64,000 nucleotides of DNA from Aestuariirhabdus sp049985285 (lineage in GTDB: Bacteria > Pseudomonadota > Gammaproteobacteria > Pseudomonadales > Aestuariirhabdaceae), in contig NZ_JBNIEU010000001.1 of the NCBI RefSeq assembly GCF_049985285.1, forward strand, positions 558,001 to 622,000, given 5' to 3'. Each line of letters opens with the position of its first letter. The stretch's first letter is position 1. Position numbers and translations under genes: made by a program. The notes beneath the pieces were generated by a model, which worked only from the letters and a program-made list of their open reading frames with translations, was not told the origin of the DNA and did no database searches. This document shows, piece by piece, positions 54,144 through 62,717 of this stretch.

Positions 54144-54839
54144 ATGAGCGAGTACGATAGCGAGACCACCACCGAGATCAGTGAAGATCAGGTCGGTGAA
54201 TACCTGCGCCAACACCCCGACTTTTTCCACCAGCGTGACGACCTGCTGCTGAAGATGCAGATACCCCATCAACGGGGCGAGGCGATATCACTGGTAGAGC
54301 GACAGGTAAATGTTCTGCGCGAGCGCAATCTGGAGATGCGCCAGCGGCTCAATCACCTGCTGGACGTTGCCCGCGATAACGATCGCCTGTTCGACAAAAC
54401 CCGACGCCTGGTGCTCGCCCTACTGGAAGCGCGCACTGTTGACGATGTCGTCAGCGCGACCGAAGAGAGCCTACGCAACGATTTTCAGGTTCCCTACTGC
54501 GAACTGGTGCTGTTCAGTGACAAACCTCTCAGCACCCACGGCCGGGTCGCCCCAATAGCCGATGCCAACCAGCAACTGGCGGAGCTATTGCGCAATAATC
54601 GCGCCGTCAGCGGCATTCTGCGCGACAACGAACTCAACTTCCTGTTTCCGGGACAGCGTCAGGAGATCGCCTCCGCTGCGGTCACCCCGCTGCAGTTCTC
54701 CGGTCGCTCATTCGGCGTTCTGGCCATTGCCAGCCAGGACGCGCAACAGTACCGCAGCAGTGTAGGCACCCTGTTCCTGAGCTATGTCGGGGATGTACTC
54801 AGCCGCACCCTGCCCCACCATATTGACGCACCGGGATGA
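54144..54839 (+). CDS. DUF484 family protein
   Basis: A 231-residue cytoplasmic protein. Its N-terminal part has EYLRQHPDFFHQRDDLLLKM and LVERQVNVLRERNLEMRQRL, a probable coiled coil; the C-terminal 130 residues resemble a GAF fold (AVTPLQFSGRSFGVLAIASQD). The family is consistently encoded between dapF and xerC, but its role is unknown. Its stop overlaps the xerC start by four bases. Confidence 0.93.
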   Translation: MSEYDSETTTEISEDQVGEYLRQHPDFFHQRDDLLLKMQIPHQRGEAISLVERQVNVLRERNLEMRQRLNHLLDVARDNDRLFDKTRRLVLALLEARTVDDVVSATEESLRNDFQVPYCELVLFSDKPLSTHGRVAPIADANQQLAELLRNNRAVSGILRDNELNFLFPGQRQEIASAAVTPLQFSGRSFGVLAIASQDAQQYRSSVGTLFLSYVGDVLSRTLPHHIDAPG

Positions 54840-55741
54840 GCCAAGCCCTCGACCCCTGGATCGAAGATTTCCTGCACTATCTGCGTGCCGAGCGACAGCT
54901 TTCCCCCCACACTTGGAGCAATTATCGTCGCGACCTCGGCAAGCTCGATCAATTTCGCGAGCAGCAGAAAATAGAGCACTGGCAACAGCTCGACAGCCAT
55001 CATCTGCGCCAGTTCATCGCCAGCAGTCACCGTCAGGGACTAGGCGGCAAAAGCCTTCAACGACGACTCTCTGCGGTGCGCAGCTTTTATCGTTTCCTGA
55101 ATCGGGAACAGCGCCTGGATACCAACCCCGCCACCGGCATCCGCGCCCCCAAGAGCAAACGCCGCCTGCCCCACACCCTGGATGCGGACCAGATGGGTCA
55201 ACTACTGTCCATTAGCGACGATGATCCACTGGCGGTGCGCGACCAGTGCATCATGGAACTGTTCTACTCCTCGGGGCTGCGCTTGAGCGAACTGGTGGGG
55301 CTTGACCTCGACTCCATCGACCTTAAAGCGGCGCAATTGATCGCTATCGGTAAGGGCAACAAAAGCCGCCAACTGCCGATCGGTCGCCTCGCACTGGAGG
55401 CTCTGGGGCGCTGGTTAAGCTGTCGAGCGCAGATCGCAAGCGAAAACTGCCATGCGCTCTTCGTTTCCAGCCGCGGTAACCGCATCAGCCAGCGCCAGGT
55501 ACAGACCCGGCTCAAGGAGTGGGGCATAAAGCAGCAGCTACCTGATAACCTGCACCCCCATAAGCTGCGTCACTCCTTCGCCAGCCACCTACTCGAATCC
55601 AGCGGCGATCTTCGGGCCGTACAGGAGTTGCTGGGCCACAGCGATATCTCCACTACCCAGATCTACACCCATCTGGACTTTCAGCACCTGGCCGACACCT
55701 ACGACAAGGCACACCCGAGGGCGCAAAGGCGCAAGCGGTAA
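54836..55741 (+). CDS. xerC: Tyrosine recombinase XerC
   Basis: A 301-residue site-specific recombinase. The SAM-like N-terminal domain includes RQLSPHTWSNYRRDLGKL. Catalytic residues are visible: arginine in SSGLRLSELVGL (about 148), lysine in GKGNKSRQLPIG, HKLRHSFASH, LGHSDISTTQIYTH with the nucleophilic tyrosine (about 278). With XerD it resolves chromosome dimers at dif. Its TAA overlaps the ATG of the HAD gene by one base. Confidence 0.96.
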   Translation: MSQALDPWIEDFLHYLRAERQLSPHTWSNYRRDLGKLDQFREQQKIEHWQQLDSHHLRQFIASSHRQGLGGKSLQRRLSAVRSFYRFLNREQRLDTNPATGIRAPKSKRRLPHTLDADQMGQLLSISDDDPLAVRDQCIMELFYSSGLRLSELVGLDLDSIDLKAAQLIAIGKGNKSRQLPIGRLALEALGRWLSCRAQIASENCHALFVSSRGNRISQRQVQTRLKEWGIKQQLPDNLHPHKLRHSFASHLLESSGDLRAVQELLGHSDISTTQIYTHLDFQHLADTYDKAHPRAQRRKR

Positions 55742-56463
55742 TGATTGACGCTATCAGTTTTGACCTTGATGACACGCTCTGGGACAACCCACCCGTTATT
55801 CGCGCTGCCGAGGCAGCTCTTGAGAACTGGGTGCGAAAGCAGGTCCCCAAGCTGGTGCCTTACTACCAGCTGGAGACACTGCTGATTTTTCGACGCGAAC
55901 TCATAGCGACAAACCCTCATTTACGCCACAGAATCAGCGAACTGCGCGAACAGGTTCTGTTCCGCGCACTGGTCCACAGCGGCTATCCGGAAAAAGAGAG
56001 CCAGGCACTGGCCAGCGAAGGATTCAATCTGTTTCTGGAAGCCCGCCATCAAGTGACCCCCTACCCTGAAGCCGAAGCGCTGTTACAAACTCTCGGTTCC
56101 CGCTTCACCCTGATCGCACTCACCAACGGCAACGCCGACGTCGCCCGCCTGCCTCTGGGACGCCATTTCGATCATAGCGTACGGGCCGAACAGATCAGCC
56201 TGGCCAAGCCCGATCCCGATTTCTACCGCGCGGCACTGCAACGGGTAGGTGTGGCCCCGCAGCGCACCCTGCATATCGGCGATGACCTGCAAAATGATGT
56301 AATCAGCGCCCGCGATGCGGGACTGTTCACGCTCTGGTTTAACCCCCGCAAACAGGAGGTCGACCGCAATCTATCACGCGAGCCGATTGAGCTTCAGGTT
56401 GAGCGCTTGGAGGAGATCCCTGCCACCATTAAACAGTGGCTTGCACGCAGGGATACCCACTAA
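55741..56463 (+). CDS. HAD-superfamily phosphatase (YigB-like)
   Basis: A 240-residue hydrolase with all four HAD motifs: nucleophile SFDLDDTLWDN, threonine/serine in IALTNGNADVA, lysine in LAKPDPDFYRAAL and the acidic pair in HIGDDLQNDV. A helical cap lies between the first two. The E. coli neighbour of xerC, yigB, is an FMN and sugar-phosphate phosphatase; the same position suggests similar chemistry here. It converges on sutA. Confidence 0.92.
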   Translation: MIDAISFDLDDTLWDNPPVIRAAEAALENWVRKQVPKLVPYYQLETLLIFRRELIATNPHLRHRISELREQVLFRALVHSGYPEKESQALASEGFNLFLEARHQVTPYPEAEALLQTLGSRFTLIALTNGNADVARLPLGRHFDHSVRAEQISLAKPDPDFYRAALQRVGVAPQRTLHIGDDLQNDVISARDAGLFTLWFNPRKQEVDRNLSREPIELQVERLEEIPATIKQWLARRDTH

Positions 56464-56472
56464 AGCCGCAGA

Positions 56473-56757
56473 TTAAATCGGCCGGCTGCCATAGCGGCTG
56501 ACCGGCTTCCTGGGAGGATCTGAAGCGATGCTCGATTCCACTTCGGTGATGGTGCCGCCATTTGCTAGAAATTGAGCCACTTGCTGCTCGAGGGTCTCAT
56601 GCAGTTTGCGCTGGGACTCAAGGGTACGGCTTTCTGCACTGAGCTGATTTCGACCCAGGGATTCGATGCCAGCATCGTCGTCAAACTCTTCGCCCAAACC
56701 CTGATCATCTACGTTGTCCGATTCCATATGACTGCTCTCACTAAAATCGCGGGCCAT
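56473..56757 (-). CDS. sutA: SutA-like RNA polymerase-binding protein
   Basis: A 94-residue protein from the ATG at 56757 (GGGGTG about seven bases upstream). The N-terminal third is acidic and probably disordered (DDQGLGEEFDDDAGIE), the middle is a helix (ESQRKLHETLEQQVAQFLANGG) and the end DPPRKPVSRYGSRPI closely resembles the C-terminus of P. aeruginosa SutA as I recall it. SutA binds RNA polymerase and raises rRNA and housekeeping transcription in slow growth. It sits after xerC-HAD in convergent orientation. Confidence 0.8.
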   Translation of the reverse strand: MARDFSESSHMESDNVDDQGLGEEFDDDAGIESLGRNQLSAESRTLESQRKLHETLEQQVAQFLANGGTITEVESSIASDPPRKPVSRYGSRPI

Positions 56758-56926
56758 AATGCACCCCAGCACCTCTGTTGACGGAAGAACCTACAAAGAC
56801 AATTTATAGCGGTTTTTTTGCCGCAGTCCAGAGAGTGAGAACCTGTTTTTTAATATTTTTTTATTCTAAAAATCATATGAATATCGGTGCAATGTAATTA
56901 CAAAATCGCACCCCTCTCCTGAACAG

Positions 56927-57490
56927 CTACGAGTCGCCACGCTCCCCATGGAGGGTCACCACCAGGCGCCGCGCACCACCATAGTCACGATGTTCACACA
57001 GGTAGATTCCTTGCCAGGTCCCAAGCCGCAGCCGACCCTGGCCGACAGGCAAGGTCAGGCTCGCACCGAGCACACTGCTCTTGATATGGGCCGGCAGATC
57101 ATCCGGGCCTTCGTCACGGTGCTGGTACCAGGGCTCGTCCTCGGGTATCGCCCGATTGAAGTGGCTTTCAAAATCCGCACGCACGCTGGGGTCCGCATTT
57201 TCATTCAAGGTAATCGAGGCGGAGGTATGTTGCAGCAGCAGATGCATCAAACCCACTTCGATCGATTCCAGCTCAGGAATCTGCGCCACGAACTCGGAGG
57301 TGATCAGGTGAAAGCCCCGGGCTCTTGGGCGCAAACTTATTTCTCGTTGTAACCACACGGGCTTGGACCTCTCGCTCAATAGTTTTAAAAGCGTAATCAT
57401 TACAACATCAGGCTGCCTACTCAATCCATAGCCACCGCTATCTCCACCCGGCACCCGAAATGAAGCGGGGCTTGCTTCCACGCTCTCCAT
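56927..57490 (-). CDS. yjbQ: YjbQ family (UPF0047) protein
   Basis: The conserved domain begins at WLQREISLRPRARGFHLITS and includes MHLLLQHTSASITLNENADPSV and LRLGTWQGIYLCEHRDYGG, with histidines placed as in the family, whose members show secondary thiamine-phosphate synthase activity. The start is ambiguous: ATG 57490 has AGGG seven bases upstream but gives about 48 extra residues; ATG 57400 gives 157 residues, nearer to the family, without a clear ribosome site. It is divergent from the cosR-like gene, and a predicted operator at 57525-57546 lies between them. Confidence 0.88.
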   Translation of the reverse strand: MESVEASPASFRVPGGDSGGYGLSRQPDVVMITLLKLLSERSKPVWLQREISLRPRARGFHLITSEFVAQIPELESIEVGLMHLLLQHTSASITLNENADPSVRADFESHFNRAIPEDEPWYQHRDEGPDDLPAHIKSSVLGASLTLPVGQGRLRLGTWQGIYLCEHRDYGGARRLVVTLHGERGDS

Positions 57491-57524
57491 TCCATTACCC
57501 TGTCGCCTATTGCAATCCCTATTT

Positions 57525-57546
57525 ATTAGTTTGATCTCTAACTTTT
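57525..57546. promoter_or_regulatory. Predicted CosR/EctR-type operator upstream of the regulator
   Basis: A 22-base pseudo-palindrome centred on TTTGATCTCTAA (57530-57541), with 7 of 11 positions symmetric. The same 12-mer occurs in front of proX. It lies 16 bases before the regulator ATG and overlaps a possible -10 TATTTA, which fits autoregulation, and is within reach of the divergent yjbQ promoter. Confidence 0.6.
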
Positions 57547-57561
57547 TTGAGCACCCCTCTT

Positions 57562-58047
57562 ATGACCCAAACGCCCTATTGGCACGACGTACTCATTTCG
57601 CTACGGCGCATCATCCGCGCCACCGACCTTCAATCCAAGCGCATGACAAAAGTGTGCGGCCTCACGATACCCCAGGTTATGGTGCTACGTGCCATAGACC
57701 AACTCGGAGACGTTACCGTCAAACGCATATCGGATGACGTTTCCCTGAGCCAGGCAACCGTGACCACCATCCTCAATCGGCTTGAGGAGCGACAACTGTT
57801 AGACCGGGTGCGGGCACAGAAGGACCGGCGCATCGTAAATGCTCGCCTCACAGAATCTGGGCGCGAGGTACTGGCGGGTGCACCCCCCCTGCTGCATGAG
57901 AAATTTATCGAGCGCTTTGAGACCCTGGAGAACTGGGAAAAGACCCAAATCCTCTCCTCCATACAGCGCGTGGCCACCATGATGGACGCCGAGAGGATCG
58001 ACGCAGCCCCACTTCTCGATATTGCGCCAGCCTCACCACCTACCTGA
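57562..58047 (+). CDS. cosR: MarR-family regulator of the CosR/EctR type
   Basis: A 161-residue winged-helix regulator from the ATG at 57562; a TTG at 57547 is in frame. The N-terminal helix LISLRRIIRATDLQSKRM, recognition region VSLSQATVTTILNRLEERQL, wing RAQKDRRIVNARLTESG and C-terminus MMDAERIDAAPLLDI resemble Vibrio CosR and methylotroph EctR, repressors of compatible-solute genes that respond to osmolarity. It directly precedes a glycine-betaine/proline-type importer, and the identical operator-like motif lies before both genes. The name is by similarity and context. Confidence 0.85.
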   Translation: MTQTPYWHDVLISLRRIIRATDLQSKRMTKVCGLTIPQVMVLRAIDQLGDVTVKRISDDVSLSQATVTTILNRLEERQLLDRVRAQKDRRIVNARLTESGREVLAGAPPLLHEKFIERFETLENWEKTQILSSIQRVATMMDAERIDAAPLLDIAPASPPT

Positions 58048-58057
58048 CTCCAGCCCC

Positions 58058-58063
58058 TATAAT
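58058..58063 (+). promoter_or_regulatory. -10 element of the proX promoter
   Basis: Perfect TATAAT 93 bases upstream of proX. Its last three bases are the first of the operator at 58061-58082, so a bound repressor would cover the -10 and start site. A -35 box is not clear. Confidence 0.6.
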
Positions 58064-58082
58064 GATTTGATCTCTAATCATT
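58061..58082. promoter_or_regulatory. Predicted CosR/EctR-type operator upstream of proX
   Basis: Arms AATGATT (58061-58067) and AATCATT (58076-58082) are perfectly complementary; the inner 12-mer TTTGATCTCTAA (58066-58077) is identical to the one before the regulator. Nine of 11 positions are symmetric. Overlap with the -10 predicts repression. Confidence 0.7.
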
Positions 58083-58155
58083 CCATCGTTAGACTAACAG
58101 CGCATCCACTCGCGTTTTATCCGCAACCTCCGCCCAAAAAGGAAGGACCAATAAC

Positions 58156-59160
58156 ATGGGAAAAACAGTCTTCGCGACCGGCCTGCTTAGTGCAGTCCTC
58201 GCCAGTAGCCCCGCCCTCGCCGCCGACTGCGGCAAGGTAACCATCGCAGACATGAACTGGAGTTCAGCAACCCTGATCGCCAATGTCGACCGCTTCATAT
58301 TACAACACGGCTACGGCTGTGAGGCCGAGCTAGTCCCGGGGGATACCATGCCTACCGGTACCTCCATGATCGAAAAGGGAGAGCCCGACATCGCTCCAGA
58401 GCTATGGAGCAACTCCATGAAAGACGCGATCGACCGGGGCGTGGCAGAAAAACGCCTGCGCGTCGCGGGTAAGTCCCTGTCCGATGGCGGAGAAGAGGGG
58501 TTCTGGGTTCCCGAATATATGGTCAAGGCGGACCCATCCATGGCTACCATTAAAGGGGTGATCGCTAACGCTAAACTGTTCAAGCACCCTGAGGACCCCG
58601 ACAAGTCTGCGTTCTATGGCTGTCCTGCAGGCTGGAACTGCCAGATCAGCTCCGGCAACCTGTTTAATGCTCTCAAGCTCGATGACGCTGGATTTGACCT
58701 GATCGATCCAGGCTCCGGTGCCGGCCTGTCCGGTGCCATCGCCCGTGCTTATGAGCGCGAAAAAGCCTGGTTCGGTTACTACTGGGCGCCGACAGCAGTG
58801 CTCGGCAAGTACAAAATGGTAAAAGTCGACTTCGGTTCCGGTGTAGACGAAGAGCAGTTCGTTGGTTGCACCACCCAAGCCGATTGCGCAAACCCCAAAC
58901 CCACCATGTATCCACCCTCTCCGGTGCATACGGTGACTACCGAGAGCTTTGCCGCCACAGCCCCGCAGGCGTATGCGTACCTCGGCAAGCGCGCGTTCCG
59001 CAACGCCCAGATGAACGAGCTACTGGCCTGGATGGAAGACAATCAGGCTGACGGCGAAATAGCAGGTGCTCACTTCCTTAAAGAATACGAAGCCACCTGG
59101 GCCAGCTGGGTTTCTGCTGATGTTGCCAGCAAGGTCAAGGCCGCGCTCAACAATATGTAG
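58156..59160 (+). CDS. proX: Glycine betaine/proline-type ABC importer, binding protein
   Basis: A 334-residue periplasmic protein of the OpuAC/ProX family. Signal peptide to about residue 23 (ALA-ADCG). The mature protein opens DCGKVTIADMNWSSATLIAN; tryptophan and tyrosine residues (IAPELWSNSM, WFGYYWAPTAVLG) could form the aromatic cage for quaternary amines. Cysteine pairs CGK/YGC and CPAGWNC and CTTQADC suggest disulfides. It is first gene of the importer, behind a predicted CosR operator, and is followed by a hairpin. Choline, betaine or proline specificity is not decided by sequence. Confidence 0.92.
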   Translation: MGKTVFATGLLSAVLASSPALAADCGKVTIADMNWSSATLIANVDRFILQHGYGCEAELVPGDTMPTGTSMIEKGEPDIAPELWSNSMKDAIDRGVAEKRLRVAGKSLSDGGEEGFWVPEYMVKADPSMATIKGVIANAKLFKHPEDPDKSAFYGCPAGWNCQISSGNLFNALKLDDAGFDLIDPGSGAGLSGAIARAYEREKAWFGYYWAPTAVLGKYKMVKVDFGSGVDEEQFVGCTTQADCANPKPTMYPPSPVHTVTTESFAATAPQAYAYLGKRAFRNAQMNELLAWMEDNQADGEIAGAHFLKEYEATWASWVSADVASKVKAALNNM

Positions 59161-59167
59161 TAATTTC

Positions 59168-59190
59168 GCCCCCGCATCTCCGGCGGGGGC
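59168..59190 (+). terminator. Intercistronic hairpin between proX and proW
   Basis: Perfect eight-base arms GCCCCCGC and GCGGGGGC around a seven-base loop, seven bases after the proX stop, without a U run. It is likely to stabilise or partly terminate the proX message, giving more binding protein than permease. Confidence 0.65.
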
Positions 59191-59223
59191 TACCCCCTTT
59201 CCCTCTATCAAGCAGTGAATCCT

Positions 59224-60123
59224 ATGGCTGAAAAATCCTGGCTCTCCGAGTTCCCCCAAATGGAGCGCAGCGATCTGGTTGCAATCCGCAAGTCCCTCGA
59301 CGCCACCTATCGCGATTTTTCTCGTGAATATGGCGACATGATCGAAGCCTTCTTCGAACCCTTGCTGACTTTCCTCGTCTGGTTCGAAAAACTGCTACTG
59401 GGCGCGCCCTGGTTAGTGGTATTGGCCGCGATCGCGCTGCTCGCTTACGCCGCCAGCCGCTCGTGGAAGCTCTGCGTGGGGGTTATTGCCTCGCTGCTGC
59501 TGATCGGTTATTTCGGCATGTGGGAAGATACCATGCGCACCCTCAGCATCATCACCGTCTGCACCCTGCTGGCGATCGCGCTGGGGATACCCATAGGCAT
59601 CGGCATGGCTCGCTCCGATCGCGTTCAGTCCACCGTGACACCGGCGCTAGATATCATGCAAACCATGCCCGCTTTTGTTTACCTGATTCCGGTGGTAATG
59701 CTACTGGGAATCGGCAAAATACCGGGGGTTATCGCGGTGGTGATCTACGCGATCCCGCCCGTGATACGCCTCACCAACCTGGGCATTAGACTGGTCGACC
59801 CGGAGGTGCTGGAAGCCGCCACCGCCTATGGTGCCAGTCCTCGGCAACGCTTATTTGGGGTCCAGTTACCACTGGCGATGCCCACTATCATGGCGGGTAT
59901 CAACCAGACCATCATGATGGCACTGGCCATGGTAGTGATCGCCTCCATGATCGGTGTGAAAGGCCTCGGCCAACCGGTACTCAAGTCAATCACCAACCAA
60001 TACTTTACCCTTGGCCTATTTAACGGTCTTGCCATCGTCGCCCTGGCGATTATTTTTGACCGCGTCTCCCAAGCCTACGCCAAACGCGCCCAGAGACATT
60101 TGGGAGGGTCCCACAATGCCTGA
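59224..60123 (+). CDS. proW: Glycine betaine/proline-type ABC importer, permease
   Basis: About 299 residues from ATG 59224 (a GTG at 59215 is also possible; neither has a good ribosome site). After a cytoplasmic N-terminal stretch come six or more membrane helices with the MetI-like domain; the EAA loop reads EAATAYGASPRQRLFGVQLPL. It forms the channel with ProV at the inner membrane. Its end overlaps proV by eight bases. Confidence 0.93.
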   Translation: MAEKSWLSEFPQMERSDLVAIRKSLDATYRDFSREYGDMIEAFFEPLLTFLVWFEKLLLGAPWLVVLAAIALLAYAASRSWKLCVGVIASLLLIGYFGMWEDTMRTLSIITVCTLLAIALGIPIGIGMARSDRVQSTVTPALDIMQTMPAFVYLIPVVMLLGIGKIPGVIAVVIYAIPPVIRLTNLGIRLVDPEVLEAATAYGASPRQRLFGVQLPLAMPTIMAGINQTIMMALAMVVIASMIGVKGLGQPVLKSITNQYFTLGLFNGLAIVALAIIFDRVSQAYAKRAQRHLGGSHNA

Positions 60124-61345
60124 TAACACACCTCAAACCCTGATCGAAATTAAAGGGCTCTACAAAGTTTTTGGAGAGCACGCTGGGGATGTCATGGGTA
60201 AGGTTCGACAGGGGCTCGGTAAAGACGAGATACTCTCTCAAACTGGACATACCGTTGGTTTACGCGACATTAACCTGTCGATAAAAAGAGGCGAAATCTT
60301 TGTCATAATGGGGCTTTCCGGCTCTGGAAAATCGACTCTGATACGCCACTTTAACCGCTTAATCGATCCCACCGAAGGCCAGATCCTTGTCGAAGGGACC
60401 GACGTCATGCAGCTGTCCATCAACGAGCTGGAGCAGTTTCGCCGTCATAAAATGTCGATGGTATTCCAACGCTTCGGATTGATGCCCCATTACAGCGTTA
60501 TAGAAAACATTGCATACGGCCTTAAAGTGCAAGGGATCGGCAAAGAGGAGCGTCTTTCCAAGGCGAGCCAGTGGCTCGACGCCGTCGGTCTCGAAGGCTA
60601 TGGTGAGCAGTACCCGTCACAGCTATCCGGAGGCCAGCAACAACGTGTCGGCCTCGCTCGAGCACTCTGTACTGACGCCGAAATTTTGTTGATGGACGAG
60701 GCCTTTTCCGCCCTCGACCCGCTTATTCGTAGCGAGATGCAGGACCAACTGATCGAGCTACAGGAGAAACTGCACAAAACCATTATCTTTATCACCCACG
60801 ATCTCGATGAAGCGCTGCGCCTTGGTGACCGTATCGCCATTCTTAAAGATGGCGAGCTGGTACAGGAGGGGACGCCCGTCGATATTCTTCTACACCCCGC
60901 GACCGACTATGTTGAAGCCTTCGTCAAGGACGTCAACCGTGCCCGCGCCCTAACCGTAGAAACCGTCATGCAGCCCCCCGCCTACCGCATCACCGCCGGC
61001 ACCATCGGTGAAGCGCTTGTGCAGATGAAAAAGCTACCCGAAGATTACGGGTACTATATTAGCGAAGATGGTTATCAAGGCGTCTTAACCCAGGATACCC
61101 TTGAGCAGGCGGCCGTTGATGGTAGCGGCCACAAGATCGATGAGGAACACTACGAAGAGGTTCCACAAATCTCTCCAGAGTCATTCATCGAAGAGGTAAT
61201 ACCCGATACGCTCGATAACGAATACCCCTTACCGGTTGTCGATGAAGAGGGAGAACTTATGGGTGAGCTCTCCCGATCCAATCTGGCAGAAGTGCTGAGC
61301 GACGCTAACAGCGACGCTAACAAGGACGATAAAAAGGACGCTTGA
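60116..61345 (+). CDS. proV: Glycine betaine/proline-type ABC importer, ATPase
   Basis: A 409-residue ATPase from ATG 60116 (GGGAGGG upstream, overlapping the proW end). Walker A GLSGSGKST (about residues 65-73), signature LSGGQQQRVGLARAL, Walker B ILLMDEAFSALDP and switch histidine in FITHDLDEAL are intact. The C-terminal 130 residues hold a tandem CBS module (TVMQPPAYRITAGTIGEAL, PLPVVDEEGELMGELSR), the osmosensing element in related OpuA. An acidic tail ends the protein. Confidence 0.95.
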   Translation: MPDNTPQTLIEIKGLYKVFGEHAGDVMGKVRQGLGKDEILSQTGHTVGLRDINLSIKRGEIFVIMGLSGSGKSTLIRHFNRLIDPTEGQILVEGTDVMQLSINELEQFRRHKMSMVFQRFGLMPHYSVIENIAYGLKVQGIGKEERLSKASQWLDAVGLEGYGEQYPSQLSGGQQQRVGLARALCTDAEILLMDEAFSALDPLIRSEMQDQLIELQEKLHKTIIFITHDLDEALRLGDRIAILKDGELVQEGTPVDILLHPATDYVEAFVKDVNRARALTVETVMQPPAYRITAGTIGEALVQMKKLPEDYGYYISEDGYQGVLTQDTLEQAAVDGSGHKIDEEHYEEVPQISPESFIEEVIPDTLDNEYPLPVVDEEGELMGELSRSNLAEVLSDANSDANKDDKKDA

Positions 61346-61414
61346 TTTTTCCGGCCTCAGAGATGGGGCCGGGACAACAAATTCCGTCAGGGACGCAGCC
61401 AACCCGTCAGTAGT

Positions 61415-62266
61415 TCAGGCCATCAGCGATGCCAACCACCGACGCCGAGCACGCTCACTAGACTGCTCGTCGAGGCGCTGGCGGATTCGCGCCTCCACTT
61501 TCGCAAAAGGAACGACTCCCGCCGGTTCAATGCCATTGCACCGAATCAGGTGCATACCCACTTCGGTTTCAATGACGTCGCTCAGGTTACCCTCTCCCAG
61601 GCCTCCGCCTGTCCCAAACAAAACCGCATCAATTTGCGGGTAAAGGTGTCCGGCGGGTATCCAGCCCAGATCCCCTCCTTGTAACACCGAAGGGCACTCC
61701 GAATAACGCGAAATCTGCTCTTCAAACTCGGCAGGTTGCGCCATCACCCGCTGCCGGATTTTGCTCATCCGCGCGACCACCAACCCACGTTGATTCTCTT
61801 CGTAGTCATCGTTTAGCGTAATCAAAAGGTGCTGCACGCGGCGGCGTTCAGGACGATGGAACTTCTCCGGAAAGTTTTCATACAAAGTGTAAGCTTCCTC
61901 TTCGGAGGCTTGCTCACTCGCCGGCGTACAGCGCTCAATCACCAGCTCTACTCGCAATTGACGCTCCAGCAAGGCCTCTACTCTGGTGGCATTAAGACCC
62001 AGGGCACAGAGATCATCGAGCAGATCCTCTTCATCCTCGTATTGCTCTCGCAGACTCTCCAACGCTCGCTGCACAGCCTCTTCACCGACCACCACCTGCG
62101 CCGCTTCGGGCAAGGCTAACAGCTTGGTTTCCAGTAGGTGCTGGCGGGCCACCGCGCCCTCCAACCATTGCTGCTGTTCGCTGTCGAGCTGATCCGGCGC
62201 CACGCCAAAGCGGTGCTGTGCGGCACGCAACCGGTAGTAGTTCATGTCAGCCGCTTCACTCATCAT
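61415..62266 (-). CDS. nifM: NifM, parvulin-type prolyl isomerase for nitrogenase Fe protein
   Basis: About 283 residues starting at ATG 62266 or the adjacent ATG 62263 (MSEAADMNYYRLRAAQHRFG), with GGAG upstream. The N-terminal helical half (residues 1-145) is typical of NifM; the C-terminal half is a PPIC/parvulin domain with RVQHLLITLNDDYEEN and SECPSVLQGGDLGWIPAGHL. NifM helps NifH fold and mature. It overlaps nifZ by 8 or 11 bases and ends the nifV-W-Z-M run; convergent with proV. Confidence 0.93.
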   Translation of the reverse strand: MMSEAADMNYYRLRAAQHRFGVAPDQLDSEQQQWLEGAVARQHLLETKLLALPEAAQVVVGEEAVQRALESLREQYEDEEDLLDDLCALGLNATRVEALLERQLRVELVIERCTPASEQASEEEAYTLYENFPEKFHRPERRRVQHLLITLNDDYEENQRGLVVARMSKIRQRVMAQPAEFEEQISRYSECPSVLQGGDLGWIPAGHLYPQIDAVLFGTGGGLGEGNLSDVIETEVGMHLIRCNGIEPAGVVPFAKVEARIRQRLDEQSSERARRRWLASLMA

Positions 62267-62717
62267 CCCACTCCCCCAACACCCGTTCAGGCACCTGTAA
62301 GGTCCTGCCAGGGAATCGCACCTGATAACAGACAGATGCACTGTCCAGGCCCTCTTCCCCGCGATTACGAATCACCTTTAATACCTGTCCCTGATCACCA
62401 CGGCGCACAACCACCTCACCATGGGTCGAAAGATCGACCGTTGCCTGTACCTGCTGCCTGAATTCGAAGCGACTGTCGATCCACGGCTCGGACGCAGCAA
62501 TGATCTCTTCTTGACGACAACCTACCTGAATATTGTGATCCAGAAAGTGGACTCGATAGATCACCTGATCCTGTAAAAAGGTGCCAACGTCGACGATATG
62601 CCCTGTACTGCCACGGGTGACCAGAAGATCCCCTCGGCTTTTTCCGGGATAGGTGCCATCGTCACGGATGGTGCGAATAACCCGTACCTTTTCCCCGTAA
62701 TCGTATTGAGCGTCCAT
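62256..62717 (-). CDS. nifZ: NifZ, MoFe-protein P-cluster maturation factor
   Basis: A 153-residue protein with two related beta-rich halves: YGEKVRVIRTIRDDGTYPG and VTRGSTGHIVDVGTFLQD, then EVVVRRGDQGQVLKVIRNRG. NifZ assists formation of the second P-cluster in NifDK. Its ATG overlaps the nifW stop by one base and its stop lies inside nifM, so the three are translationally coupled. Confidence 0.94.
   Translation of the reverse strand: MDAQYDYGEKVRVIRTIRDDGTYPGKSRGDLLVTRGSTGHIVDVGTFLQDQVIYRVHFLDHNIQVGCRQEEIIAASEPWIDSRFEFRQQVQATVDLSTHGEVVVRRGDQGQVLKVIRNRGEEGLDSASVCYQVRFPGRTLQVPERVLGEWDDE

Noticed and set aside
61351..61372. Hairpin CCGGCCTC / GGGGCCGG between proV and nifM as a terminator
   Set aside because: It has a T run before rather than after the stem on the plus strand and an A run on the minus strand, so it does not fit intrinsic termination in either direction; function left open.
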